From: Oscillospiraceae bacterium
Lineage (GTDB): Bacteria; Bacillota; Clostridia; Oscillospirales; Oscillospiraceae
Direction: 5' to 3'
Length of the DNA: 64,000 nucleotides
NCBI GenBank assembly: GCA_902795345.1
Contig: CADBKO010000013.1
Coordinates: forward strand, 49,051-113,050
The first letter of the stretch is position 1. Every line of letters starts with the position of its first letter. The notes beneath the pieces are model-generated. The model saw only the letters and a list, made by a program, of their open reading frames with translations, searched no databases and was not told where the DNA came from. This document shows positions 55,444 through 63,664 of the stretch, one piece after another. The position numbers and the translations under genes were made by a program.

Positions 55444-56880
55444 ATGAACTATCGAATGATCGCCCAGCTCCTGGGCAAAGTCCTCTGCACCATCGCGGCG
55501 GTGCTGCTGCTGCCCGCCATCATCTGCCTTCTCTACCGGGAGTCTCCCCTGCCCTTCCTGGCCGTGACCGGCATCATGGCCCTCTGCGGCGCTCTGCTGC
55601 TGTGCTTCAAGCCGAAGATGCAGAAGATCTACGCGGCGGAAGGCTTTGTCGTGGTGGGTCTTTCCTGGATCCTGCTCTCTCTGTTCGGCGCGCTGCCTTT
55701 TGTGCTGAGCGGCGATATCCCCCATTACATCGACGCTGTATTTGAGACTGTCTCCGGCTTCAGCACCACCGGTGCCTCCAATCTGCCGGATATCGAGTCT
55801 CTCAGCCGCGGCGCCATCTTCTGGCGCAGTCTGACCCATTTCCTGGGCGGCATGGGCGTCCTGGTGTTCATCCTGGCCGTGCTCCCCATGTCCGGAAGCC
55901 GTTCCATCCACATCATGCGGGCGGAGGTCCCCGGTCCCATCGTCGGCAAGCTGGTCCCCTCCGCAAGAAAGACCGCCATCCTGCTCTATGGCATCTATAT
56001 TGCCATGACGATCCTGGAAGCGATCCTGCTCATCTGCGGCGGTATGTCCGTCTTTGACAGCGTCATCCACGCTTTCGGCACCGCGGGTACCGGCGGCTTC
56101 AGCAGCCGGGCTCTCAGCATCGGGTATTACAACAGCGCCTATATCGACATCGTCATCACGGTGTTCATGATCCTTTTCGGTGTCAATTTCAATCTGTATT
56201 ATCTGATTCTTCTGGGGAAGGGTCTGGAGGCGCTGAAAAGCGAAGAACTCCGCTGGTATTTGGGCGTGATCTTCTTTTCCGCCATCACCATCGCGCTGAA
56301 TCTGGGCCGTACCTTCGGCGGCTTCCTCCAGAACCTGCGCTACTCCTTCTTCCAGGTGGCCTCCATCATCTCCACCACGGGCTACGGCACGGCGGATTTC
56401 AACCTCTGGCCCACCTACTCCAAGTGGCTGCTGGTACTTCTGATGTTCTTCGGCGCCTGCGCCGGGTCCACAGGCGGCGGCCTGAAGTGCTCCCGTATCC
56501 TCATCCTTGCAAAATCCATCCGCCTGGAGCTGCGGAAGCAGCTGCGTCCCCACAGCGTCAATATCGAGCGGTTGGAGGGCAAGCCCATCAACGAATCGAC
56601 CATCCACTCCACCCTGGTCTTTTTTGCCTGCTACCTCTTTTTGTTCTTCCTGGGCACAGCCATCGTTTCCACGGACGGATTTGATCTTACCACCACCTTC
56701 TCCAGCGTCGTTGCCTGCCTCTCCAACATCGGCCCCGGGCTGGAGCTGGTCGGTCCTATGGGCAGCTACACCATGTTCTCCCCCTTCAGTAAGATCATAC
56801 TCAGTCTGTGCATGCTGCTGGGCCGTTTGGAGATATTCCCGATCCTGATGCTGTTCTCCCCTAAAGTCTGGAAAAACTGA
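55444..56880 (+). CDS. TrkH/KtrB-family K+ uptake protein
   Basis: The 478-residue membrane protein contains the four selectivity-filter P-loops of the SKT superfamily: TVSGFSTTGAS, AFGTAGTGGFSS, IISTTGYGTADF and ACLSNIGPGL. It is the channel subunit for K+ uptake and requires a TrkA/KtrA-type cytosolic RCK protein, which is not next to it (the following gene is an acetyltransferase). It starts 12 bases after the ligase stop, so it may share that transcript. Length and motifs are normal. Confidence 0.94.
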   Translation: MNYRMIAQLLGKVLCTIAAVLLLPAIICLLYRESPLPFLAVTGIMALCGALLLCFKPKMQKIYAAEGFVVVGLSWILLSLFGALPFVLSGDIPHYIDAVFETVSGFSTTGASNLPDIESLSRGAIFWRSLTHFLGGMGVLVFILAVLPMSGSRSIHIMRAEVPGPIVGKLVPSARKTAILLYGIYIAMTILEAILLICGGMSVFDSVIHAFGTAGTGGFSSRALSIGYYNSAYIDIVITVFMILFGVNFNLYYLILLGKGLEALKSEELRWYLGVIFFSAITIALNLGRTFGGFLQNLRYSFFQVASIISTTGYGTADFNLWPTYSKWLLVLLMFFGACAGSTGGGLKCSRILILAKSIRLELRKQLRPHSVNIERLEGKPINESTIHSTLVFFACYLFLFFLGTAIVSTDGFDLTTTFSSVVACLSNIGPGLELVGPMGSYTMFSPFSKIILSLCMLLGRLEIFPILMLFSPKVWKN

Positions 56881-56894
56881 GGGGCGGTCGGATC

Positions 56895-57326
56895 ATGGTC
56901 CACATTCAATGCGAGCGATTGAGCGCCGTGGAATACACCGGCTTTCTCAAGCGCTGCGACCTGGGATCCCAGTATCCTGCGGAGCGCTTTCCGGAACGTA
57001 TACCCAGGCTGCTGAAAAACGCCTCCATCAGTCTGGCGGCAAGGGACGAGGAAGGAAAGCTCGTCGGCGTTCTCCTGGGTCTCACAGATTTTGCCTATTG
57101 GCTCTATGTGACCGATCTCGGCGTGGACCGGCAGTATGAACGCCAAGGCATCGGCGGGCGCCTAATGAAAGATGCGCTGGCTCTGGCCGGTGGAGAAAAG
57201 GACATCGCCGTCTATCTGGTCGCCAACGAAAAAGCGGTGCCGTTCTATGAAAAGCTGTGCATGAAGAAGGCGGAGAACGTCATGCAGTATAATCATGTGG
57301 AATGGACGCCCTTCACCGTTCAATAA
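56895..57326 (+). CDS. GNAT-family N-acetyltransferase
   Basis: The 143-residue protein has the GNAT fold pattern: LVGVLLGLTDFAYWLYVTDLGVD (beta4), RQYERQGIGGRLMKDAL (acetyl-CoA-binding motif A, R/Q-x-x-G-x-G/A), and VANEKAVPFYEKLCMKKAE (motif B). The substrate cannot be told. It begins 14 bases after the trkH stop with a nearby GGGGCGG site and ends at a bidirectional terminator. It may be co-transcribed with trkH. Confidence 0.9.
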   Translation: MVHIQCERLSAVEYTGFLKRCDLGSQYPAERFPERIPRLLKNASISLAARDEEGKLVGVLLGLTDFAYWLYVTDLGVDRQYERQGIGGRLMKDALALAGGEKDIAVYLVANEKAVPFYEKLCMKKAENVMQYNHVEWTPFTVQ

Positions 57327-57335
57327 TGCCCGATA

Positions 57336-57370
57336 AAAAGCGCACCCGGTTTTAACCGGATGCGCTTTTA
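57336..57370. terminator. bidirectional terminator between GNAT and BMP genes
   Basis: AAAAGCGCACCCGGTT pairs with AACCGGATGCGCTTTT, with T and A tracts on both sides. Confidence 0.88.
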
Positions 57371-57383
57371 TGATGTCAGCGGA

Positions 57384-59294
57384 TCACTGGGGATTCAGTT
57401 CCTTTACGGCGCTTTCCAGCCAGGTCATGCGCTGAAGCTCCAACAGAGGAGGCACGACTCCATGGTCGATGCGCAGGACGCCCTGATCGTCCCAGACCGG
57501 GCCCTCGAAGGGATGGAGGCGATTGTCCCGCACAAGATCGCGGAAAATATCCAGCAGCCGCCCGGCACGCTCTCCGATGGCGGCGTTCACGGTATAGATA
57601 TCCATGATGCCCGTGGAGAGGCCCCAGCCGAAATGGATGGGATTGCCGTTCAGATGGCGGCCTTCCAGGAGGGCGGTGCGCCCTTCGATGGCATCCCCGA
57701 TCACTTTATCGTAAAAATGTTCCCAGTCGAAGGAAGCGCCGGCATAGCTCTCCAGCGCGTATCCCTCGGGTGAAAGGGCGTAGAGCTGGGCATAGATCTC
57801 GGGAAAAGCCATCCGGTCCAGGGGATTGTCCGGGGAATGACGGCAGAAGGCCACATCCGCCCCCTGCGCCGCCATGATCTCCCGGGCTTTGTCATGCTCG
57901 TTCCAGCGGTTGATGCCGCGCAGGGTATAACCCACGGTCCTGGCCCGGGGATTGATGAGCCGCGCCCCCAGGGCATAGGCATTGATCTCATAGGTCGTGC
58001 GCTGCTCACCCCAGGCGGCATAGTCCATATAGCCCACTACACCATTTCGGCTCATGGCGCCTGCCAGCACGCCGCACAGGAAGGTCAGGTCGAACATCTT
58101 GCTGAAATAGGTATTCAGGTTCTTCCCTTCCTTGGGCAGGTCACAGTTCAGAACGATCATGCGGGGGTTTTCCAGGGCGATGCGCAGGCTGGCGTCCGAC
58201 ATGGTGGGGCTGGTGGTGAAGAGCACATCCGGCTTTTTCTCCGCCAGAGCGCGCAGCGCTTCATAAGGGCCGCCGGGATAGTCATTCACATGGAACATCC
58301 GGTCCACCACCAGATTATCCTTGTATTTCTTCTCCACCCGATCGATGCCCAGGGTATGCCAGCGGGTAAAGAGATTCGTCTCCGCATCGTCGTCAAAGGC
58401 AAAGGCCGCCCGGATCTGGGTACGGCGGATCCGGCCGCGGGTCTGCACCTGCTCCACCTCGCTGGCGGAGATCTCCACCGTGTCGCGGCGGCGGACGCCC
58501 TCGGCCACCAGGAACTGCGCCCTGGCGTTGCGGATGTTCTTCACCATGTCGATCTGGTTTTCCCCATAGGGATAGCCGAAGATCTTGACATACTCCACCA
58601 GCGCGTCGCCGGTGGTGAGGTCCAGGTCGTCCATTTTCGCCACGCGGAAGGCTTCCCGGAAGCGCCGGTGGGTTGCGGTCATGACCTCCTCTACGCTGCC
58701 GTTGACTTCCCGGTGCTTCGCCAGATAATCCTCCGTCTGGCGGGTCAGCAGGGTGAAATTGCCCCGCCGGGTGAACCAGAGATCGTCCAGGAAGAGCTTT
58801 TTATCGTAATCCAGGAATTCATAGTAGATGGAGATCTCGTCGTTGTCGTCTATGCGCTCGGGCAGCAGGCGGATCACATTCCCATAAATGGAGGCTGCGC
58901 CTACATATTTCAGGATGCTGATGCGCTTGTTCCCCTCCAGCGCATAATAGCGCCCTAAGTATTCATAGACCTTGATGGGCTCCCGAATACCCTCCACCAG
59001 CTGGCTTTCATAGACTTTTTTCCATTTGATGGCAAACTCCGTATCGTCAGCCAGGAGCGGCATGAAGTTGCCTGCAAAGGAGTTGCTCCTAGCTGACGTG
59101 CGCGTGCCCACAACGCGGTCCAGCGGTATCTCATGATAGCCCAGATTGATCTCGCCCAGCACATCCACGCCGCGCATGATGTCTTCCAGCACCGGCAGGT
59201 AGCCCTTCGTTGCTTCCTTCTCGTGCTCGGACACGAATCGCCGGCCCATCCTGCGGGCTGCCAGATACGCAGAACGGCTGTCCTGTTCCGCCAT
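57384..59294 (-). CDS. ParB-like domain fused to a BMP/PnrA-type ligand-binding domain
   Basis: The 636-residue protein has no signal peptide or lipobox. The N-terminal part (about residues 35-135) resembles ParB/Srx-type domains, with VLGEINLGYHEIPLDRVVGT and YYALEGNKRISILKY (the G-N-K-R motif at about 121-124). The C-terminal part (about 290-560) is a BMP/Med-type substrate-binding domain, with RGVDVL-like and VDRMFHVNDYPGGPYEAL, DVLFTTSPTMSD and DLTFLCGVLAGAMSRNGVVGYM. BMP proteins are normally lipoproteins of nucleoside ABC transporters; a cytosolic version suggests a nucleoside sensor or regulator. AGAGGAGG selects the ATG at 59294. Confidence 0.78.
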   Translation of the reverse strand: MAEQDSRSAYLAARRMGRRFVSEHEKEATKGYLPVLEDIMRGVDVLGEINLGYHEIPLDRVVGTRTSARSNSFAGNFMPLLADDTEFAIKWKKVYESQLVEGIREPIKVYEYLGRYYALEGNKRISILKYVGAASIYGNVIRLLPERIDDNDEISIYYEFLDYDKKLFLDDLWFTRRGNFTLLTRQTEDYLAKHREVNGSVEEVMTATHRRFREAFRVAKMDDLDLTTGDALVEYVKIFGYPYGENQIDMVKNIRNARAQFLVAEGVRRRDTVEISASEVEQVQTRGRIRRTQIRAAFAFDDDAETNLFTRWHTLGIDRVEKKYKDNLVVDRMFHVNDYPGGPYEALRALAEKKPDVLFTTSPTMSDASLRIALENPRMIVLNCDLPKEGKNLNTYFSKMFDLTFLCGVLAGAMSRNGVVGYMDYAAWGEQRTTYEINAYALGARLINPRARTVGYTLRGINRWNEHDKAREIMAAQGADVAFCRHSPDNPLDRMAFPEIYAQLYALSPEGYALESYAGASFDWEHFYDKVIGDAIEGRTALLEGRHLNGNPIHFGWGLSTGIMDIYTVNAAIGERAGRLLDIFRDLVRDNRLHPFEGPVWDDQGVLRIDHGVVPPLLELQRMTWLESAVKELNPQ

Positions 59295-59383
59295 AGCGCC
59301 GCCTCCTCTTCCATGATTGTATTCAAGTTTATCACTTTTCCCCTTTTCTGGCAATCACTTTTCCCTTTCTCCGTCAATAACCC

Positions 59384-59413
59384 TTGTATTGTTTTACCCG
59401 GCTGTGTTAGAAT
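59384..59413 (+). promoter_or_regulatory. promoter of murT-gatD-like operon
   Basis: TTGTAT (59384-59389) and TAGAAT (59408-59413), spacer 18 bases, 28 bases before the start codon. Confidence 0.55.
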
Positions 59414-59441
59414 TTAGGGAGTTTGGGAAGGAGTCACGAAA

Positions 59442-60809
59442 ATGGAAAAGCTCTCGTTCTATTTCGCTCTGTGGAGCGCAAAGGCTGCGCAGCTGGCCCT
59501 GCGCATCATCCGCAAGGGCGGCACCACCGCTCCCGGAAAGGTCGCGCTGGCGATCTGTCCCGATTTTCTCTCCCGGATCGGGCGTCCGGAGACGCTGATC
59601 GGCGTCACCGGTACCAACGGAAAGACCACCGTCAGCAATATGCTCTGTGATATTTTTGAGGCTATGGGAATGGACCCGGTATCCAACCGGGAGGGCGCCA
59701 ACATCGACGCGGGCGCCGCCACCTCCCTTATCGCAGCCGCGAGCCTCGGCGGAAAATGCCGGAAAAAGCTGGGCGTTCTGGAAATGGACGAGCGCAGCGC
59801 TTTGAAGCTCTTCCCCGTTCTGAAGCCGGATCATCTCATCGTCACGAATCTCTTCCGCGATTCCATGCGGCGCAACGCGCACCCGGAATACATCGCAGAC
59901 CTGATGGAGAAAGGCATCGTGCCCTCCACCCATCTGATCCTGAACGCGGACGATCCCATCAGTTCCTCCCTGGCCCCGCTGAACAGCCGGACGCTTTTCA
60001 GCGTGGACAAGCTCTCCCAGGATCCGCCTGCAAGGGAAAACCTGGTGCAGGACGTGCAGATCTGCCCAGTCTGCGGGGAGCGGATCGTCTATGATTTCCG
60101 CCGCTATCACCACATCGGAAGAGCCCACTGCGATTCCTGCGGCTGGCACTCCCCCGACCCCGACTATCTGCTGGTCTCCGCCGACCCGGACGCCGGAAAG
60201 ATCACGATCATGGAATCCCAGATCTGGCAGGAATACCCCTTGCCCTCCCCGGAGATCTATAACCTGTACAATGCCCTGGCCGCCATCACGCTCCTGCGGC
60301 ACATGGGCCATTCGGCGGAGGAGATCGCCGCCGCCATGGGGCAGCTGAAGGTGGTGCAGTCCCGGCTGCGCAGCGAGGAGATCGGCCGCTGGCAGCTGAC
60401 GGCGTCCATGGCCAAGGGGCTGAATGCCGTCGCCTGTTCGCGGAATTTCGACATGGTGCTCAACACCCCCGGCAAAAAGGCCGTGGTGCTGCTGCTGGAC
60501 GACGTGTTCGACGAGAAATCCTCCTCGGAAAACATCGCCTGGCTCTATGACGCGGACTTTGAATTCCTCTGTAACGACGATATCGTGCAGGTCCTTGCGG
60601 TGGGAAAACGCTGTCTGGACACCCGACTTCGGCTCCTGCTGGCCGGCGCCGATCCCCAACGGGTCCAAGCGGTCCGGAAGGCCGCCGACGCCGCCGCTCA
60701 GGTCGCGCTGGAGGAATGTGAAAAGGTCTTCGTCCTGTTCGAGGTCTACCGGCACGGACAAGCCACGGAAGTCAGAGACGCCATCGCGGAAAGGATGCGG
60801 AAAGCATGA
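59442..60809 (+). CDS. murT: MurT-type Mur ligase (lipid II isoglutaminyl synthase ligase subunit)
   Basis: The 455-residue protein has the Mur ligase P-loop GVTGTNGKTTVSN (GTNGKTT at 57-63), EMDERSALKLFPVLKPDHLIVTNLFRDSM, and a Cys4 zinc ribbon (CPVCG at 208-212, CDSCG at 230-234) that marks MurT. The C-terminal DUF1727-type domain follows (LNTPGKKAVVLLLDD, FEVYRHG). MurT amidates the D-Glu of lipid II stem peptides with ammonia from the GatD glutaminase. GAAGGAG precedes the ATG. It overlaps the GatD-like gene by 4 bases, the usual murT-gatD order, but that partner looks inactive. Confidence 0.92.
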   Translation: MEKLSFYFALWSAKAAQLALRIIRKGGTTAPGKVALAICPDFLSRIGRPETLIGVTGTNGKTTVSNMLCDIFEAMGMDPVSNREGANIDAGAATSLIAAASLGGKCRKKLGVLEMDERSALKLFPVLKPDHLIVTNLFRDSMRRNAHPEYIADLMEKGIVPSTHLILNADDPISSSLAPLNSRTLFSVDKLSQDPPARENLVQDVQICPVCGERIVYDFRRYHHIGRAHCDSCGWHSPDPDYLLVSADPDAGKITIMESQIWQEYPLPSPEIYNLYNALAAITLLRHMGHSAEEIAAAMGQLKVVQSRLRSEEIGRWQLTASMAKGLNAVACSRNFDMVLNTPGKKAVVLLLDDVFDEKSSSENIAWLYDADFEFLCNDDIVQVLAVGKRCLDTRLRLLLAGADPQRVQAVRKAADAAAQVALEECEKVFVLFEVYRHGQATEVRDAIAERMRKA

Positions 60810-61513
60810 AGCTGGAATACCTTTATCCGGAACTGGGAAACCTGTATGGCGACAGCGCGAATATGCGCTATCTGCGCCAGTGCCTGCCCCAGGCGGAATA
60901 TGTGGAGACGCATATCGGGGAGGCGCCCGCTTTCGTATCGGACCCGGAGGTGTGCTTTGTCTACTCCGGCCCCATGACGGAACGGGGCCAGGGGATCGCG
61001 CTGGAGGAGCTCCGGCCCTATGCCGGGGCCCTTTCCGAGAAGCTGACGGGCGGGCTCCACGGTCTCTTTACCGGCAACAGTATGGAGCTGCTGGGCAAGA
61101 GCATCACTGCCGGTGAAACGACCCTGGATGGCCTGGGCGTCGTGGAGCTTCGTTCCCGGCGGGACATCGCCCACCGCTACAACGGGCTTTTCCTGGGAAA
61201 TACCGAAGGGATCGAGATCACGGCCTTCAACAGCCGTTTCAGCCACAGCGTCCCCGGCGCGGGGCTGCAGGGCTTCGCCAAGGTGACCCGGGGCATCGGC
61301 TTGGATCAGGACTGCGCCTATGAGGGTTATCGGGTGGGCAATTTCATCGGCACCTACCTGCTGGGACCGCTGCTGGTGCTGAATCCCCTGCTGACCCAGC
61401 GGCTGCTGATCTCCCTCGGCAGCGAAGAGCTGCCCGCCTTCTTCACGGAAGCGCTCCAGGCTTACGAAGCCCGTCTGACCGAATTCCGCGACCCCAAGAC
61501 GAAGCTCGACTGA
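60806..61513 (+). CDS. GatD-like class I amidotransferase lacking catalytic residues
   Basis: The 235-residue protein has the GatD/CobQ-like glutaminase fold: YLYPELGNLYGDSANMRYL at the N-terminus, GLHGLFTGNSMELLGKSI at the nucleophile elbow, HRYNGLFLGNTEGI, FSHSVPGAGLQGFAKVTRG, and GNFIGTYLLGPLL near the C-terminus. GatD normally has Cys in the elbow (CGGYQLLG-like) and His in TYLHGP. Here these positions read T-G-N-S (from residue 89) and TYLLGP (183-188), so both nucleophile and His are gone. The GGGQDREQ-like motif is replaced by SGPMTERGQG. It overlaps murT, so partnership is retained but glutamine hydrolysis is unlikely. Confidence 0.85.
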   Translation: MKLEYLYPELGNLYGDSANMRYLRQCLPQAEYVETHIGEAPAFVSDPEVCFVYSGPMTERGQGIALEELRPYAGALSEKLTGGLHGLFTGNSMELLGKSITAGETTLDGLGVVELRSRRDIAHRYNGLFLGNTEGIEITAFNSRFSHSVPGAGLQGFAKVTRGIGLDQDCAYEGYRVGNFIGTYLLGPLLVLNPLLTQRLLISLGSEELPAFFTEALQAYEARLTEFRDPKTKLD

Positions 61514-61526
61514 TCCTGATACGACA

Positions 61527-61559
61527 AACTCCCTTGTCCGCCGGACAAGGGAGTTTTTT
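61527..61559. terminator. bidirectional terminator after the murT operon
   Basis: AACTCCCTTGTCCG pairs perfectly with CGGACAAGGGAGTT; a T6 run follows on the plus strand. The convergent M3 gene ends at 61568. Confidence 0.92.
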
Positions 61560-61567
61560 ATTCCGTT

Positions 61568-63454
61568 TCAGCCGCCGATGCCGGTGTAATCCAGGATGGC
61601 GTCCACCACGCCCGCAATGGTCTGCTCGTCAAAGGGATCGGCCAGGCCTGCCATGGCCAGGACCTCCGAAAAGCTCATGTCCGGATCGCTGGCGACGATG
61701 TCGTTATACACGTCTATCGCCTTCTGCCGGTCCGTCAGGGAGAGCTCCATGATCTGCAGCGCGGGGACGATGGAGGTGGCGTAGCTGATATAATACATGG
61801 GGACTTCGAAATTGTGGAGAACGTCCACCCAGACATAGTCCAAATCCACATAGTAGTAATCGTCCCCCATGCCATAGGATCGGCTGATCTCGCAGTAAGC
61901 CTCGTTGATCTCCTCCACCGTCTGCAGATCGTGAGAAAAGACATACTGCTGGAATTCATCATACAGGCAGCCCTGGATCAGCGAGCTCAGGGCGTTGATC
62001 ATCTGATACTTGACGACGCCGGCATAGGTATCCGGCTTGTAATACTTGCCGTAATAGGGCAGGAACAGCAGCTCATTGGCCTGGGAGCAGATCTCCTTGG
62101 TATCCAGGCTCATATTATAGGCGGTTTCCCTTCCACCCATATAATTGCTGTAAAAATGGCCGAATTCATGGATGAACGTCGTGACGTCATAGAATCCCCC
62201 CTCCTCCTGGAGATAGATGAAGGGGATATCATAGGTGGGCATAAAGGTGGTATAGGCTCCCGCCCGGCTGACCGGACTGTCCGTGATGACGCTGAGCTGA
62301 TATTCCACCAGATAGTTATAGGCTTCCACCATATCGGGAGAGATCTCCCGCACATATTCCTCGATATATTCCCGGCGCTTTTCCAGCTGGTTCTTGCCGT
62401 TGAAGGCGGTCTGCAGGCCCAGCCGCTCCGGATTTGTAAGGCTGCCGTAAAGGTCCTCCAATGCATCCACGCAGTATTTCTTCACGGCAGCGGACAGCTC
62501 GGCGGCATCCTCCACGGTGTAGTCCCGCTCATACTCGAAGGCATAGGCGAACTCGGCATAGTTGTCGAACCCGGTCTTGGCGGCGATGCGCTTCTCGATC
62601 CCGATAAGTTCCAGATAGAGCTCCCCCGCCACGGCGTTCAGATTGCGGTAATACTCGTTCAGCAGTGAATAGTAGGTATCATCGTCGATATTCAGCTCTT
62701 CCAGTTCATCCATCGTGTAGGCCTTGCCCCGGTATTCCACCGTGGTCTCCGTCTGGGCGTTCCAGTATTCGGTGGTGATCCCTTCCAGACGGGTATTCAG
62801 GGTCACATATTCGTCGTCATAGAGCTTTTCCGCGATGCGCAGATATGCGAAGTCCTCTTCCGTCCAATCATAGAATACGATGTCCCTATGCTCGGACTCA
62901 TAGATGTCGATCTCCAGCTTGGTGGCCAGCACCTGCAATTCGCTGCTCTTTTCCGCCAGCAGTTCTTCTTCCGAAGAATAATACTCGTCCGTGGTGTCGA
63001 TGGCGGAGTAGAGAGAGGCGATGGCATAGGCATTGTTGATCTCATAGAAGGCTTCATCCAGGGCTTCATAGGCTTCCAGGATGTCCTCGCTGGGCGTCCC
63101 GTCCGTTACCATAGCACGGATCTCCTCGATCCTCGCTGCCAGGCTGTCGAAATCCGGGCGCTCATAGCTGAGGTCGTCGAAGGAACATAGGCCCCGGCGA
63201 TAGCCCGTAGATTCCCCGGTCTCCGGCGTGGGTTCCGGGGCAGGCTCCGGCGTGGGTTCCGCGGTGGGCTCCGGTGTAGGCTCCGGTGTGGGCAGGTCTG
63301 TCGGCGCGGGGGTCGCGGCAGGTTCCGGAGAAGGCGTCTCCTGAAGGGCGATAGCAGGCTTCGTCGGCTCGGGCTTCTGCACAATGGTGCAGCCGCAGCC
63401 GAGCAGCAGGGTAAAAGCCAGCAGCAAAATACATGCTTTTTTCAGCATATTCAT
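61568..63454 (-). CDS. M3-family metallopeptidase lipoprotein (oligoendopeptidase F-like)
   Basis: The 628-residue protein starts at the ATG at 63454 (AAAGAGG, spacing 6). It has a lipoprotein signal (MLKKACILLLAFTLLLGCGC, lipobox LLGC), a Pro/Glu/Thr-rich linker of PEPTPEP-type repeats, and a helical M3 peptidase domain. The zinc site is FIHEFGHFYSNYM (HEFGH at 429-433), with the third ligand Glu in the following LDTKEICSQANELL region. Most M3 enzymes are cytosolic; here the linker and lipid anchor place it outside the membrane, suited to peptide trimming at the surface. It stands alone on the minus strand. Confidence 0.92.
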   Translation of the reverse strand: MNMLKKACILLLAFTLLLGCGCTIVQKPEPTKPAIALQETPSPEPAATPAPTDLPTPEPTPEPTAEPTPEPAPEPTPETGESTGYRRGLCSFDDLSYERPDFDSLAARIEEIRAMVTDGTPSEDILEAYEALDEAFYEINNAYAIASLYSAIDTTDEYYSSEEELLAEKSSELQVLATKLEIDIYESEHRDIVFYDWTEEDFAYLRIAEKLYDDEYVTLNTRLEGITTEYWNAQTETTVEYRGKAYTMDELEELNIDDDTYYSLLNEYYRNLNAVAGELYLELIGIEKRIAAKTGFDNYAEFAYAFEYERDYTVEDAAELSAAVKKYCVDALEDLYGSLTNPERLGLQTAFNGKNQLEKRREYIEEYVREISPDMVEAYNYLVEYQLSVITDSPVSRAGAYTTFMPTYDIPFIYLQEEGGFYDVTTFIHEFGHFYSNYMGGRETAYNMSLDTKEICSQANELLFLPYYGKYYKPDTYAGVVKYQMINALSSLIQGCLYDEFQQYVFSHDLQTVEEINEAYCEISRSYGMGDDYYYVDLDYVWVDVLHNFEVPMYYISYATSIVPALQIMELSLTDRQKAIDVYNDIVASDPDMSFSEVLAMAGLADPFDEQTIAGVVDAILDYTGIGG

Positions 63455-63664
63455 CAAATTCCTCTTTTTCTCAAATCTGGGATCATCCAAGGATCTCCGG
63501 GAGAGGATCTATTCTCCCGCTTTTCGTTGTTCCGCTCCGTCCGGCAGCCGGTCATCAGCATTTCCGTTTCCCCGGGTTTGATACCCGGCGCAGCTCCCTT
63601 CCAGGAAATGTCGAAATAATCCCGAACCGGATTGGGAAAATGTAAACCGAAAGGAGGCGCTGCA

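Noticed and set aside
60806..61513. Cobyric acid synthase (CobQ) for the GatD-like protein
   Set aside because: It overlaps murT, is only 235 residues long, and lacks the ligase half and catalytic residues of CobQ.
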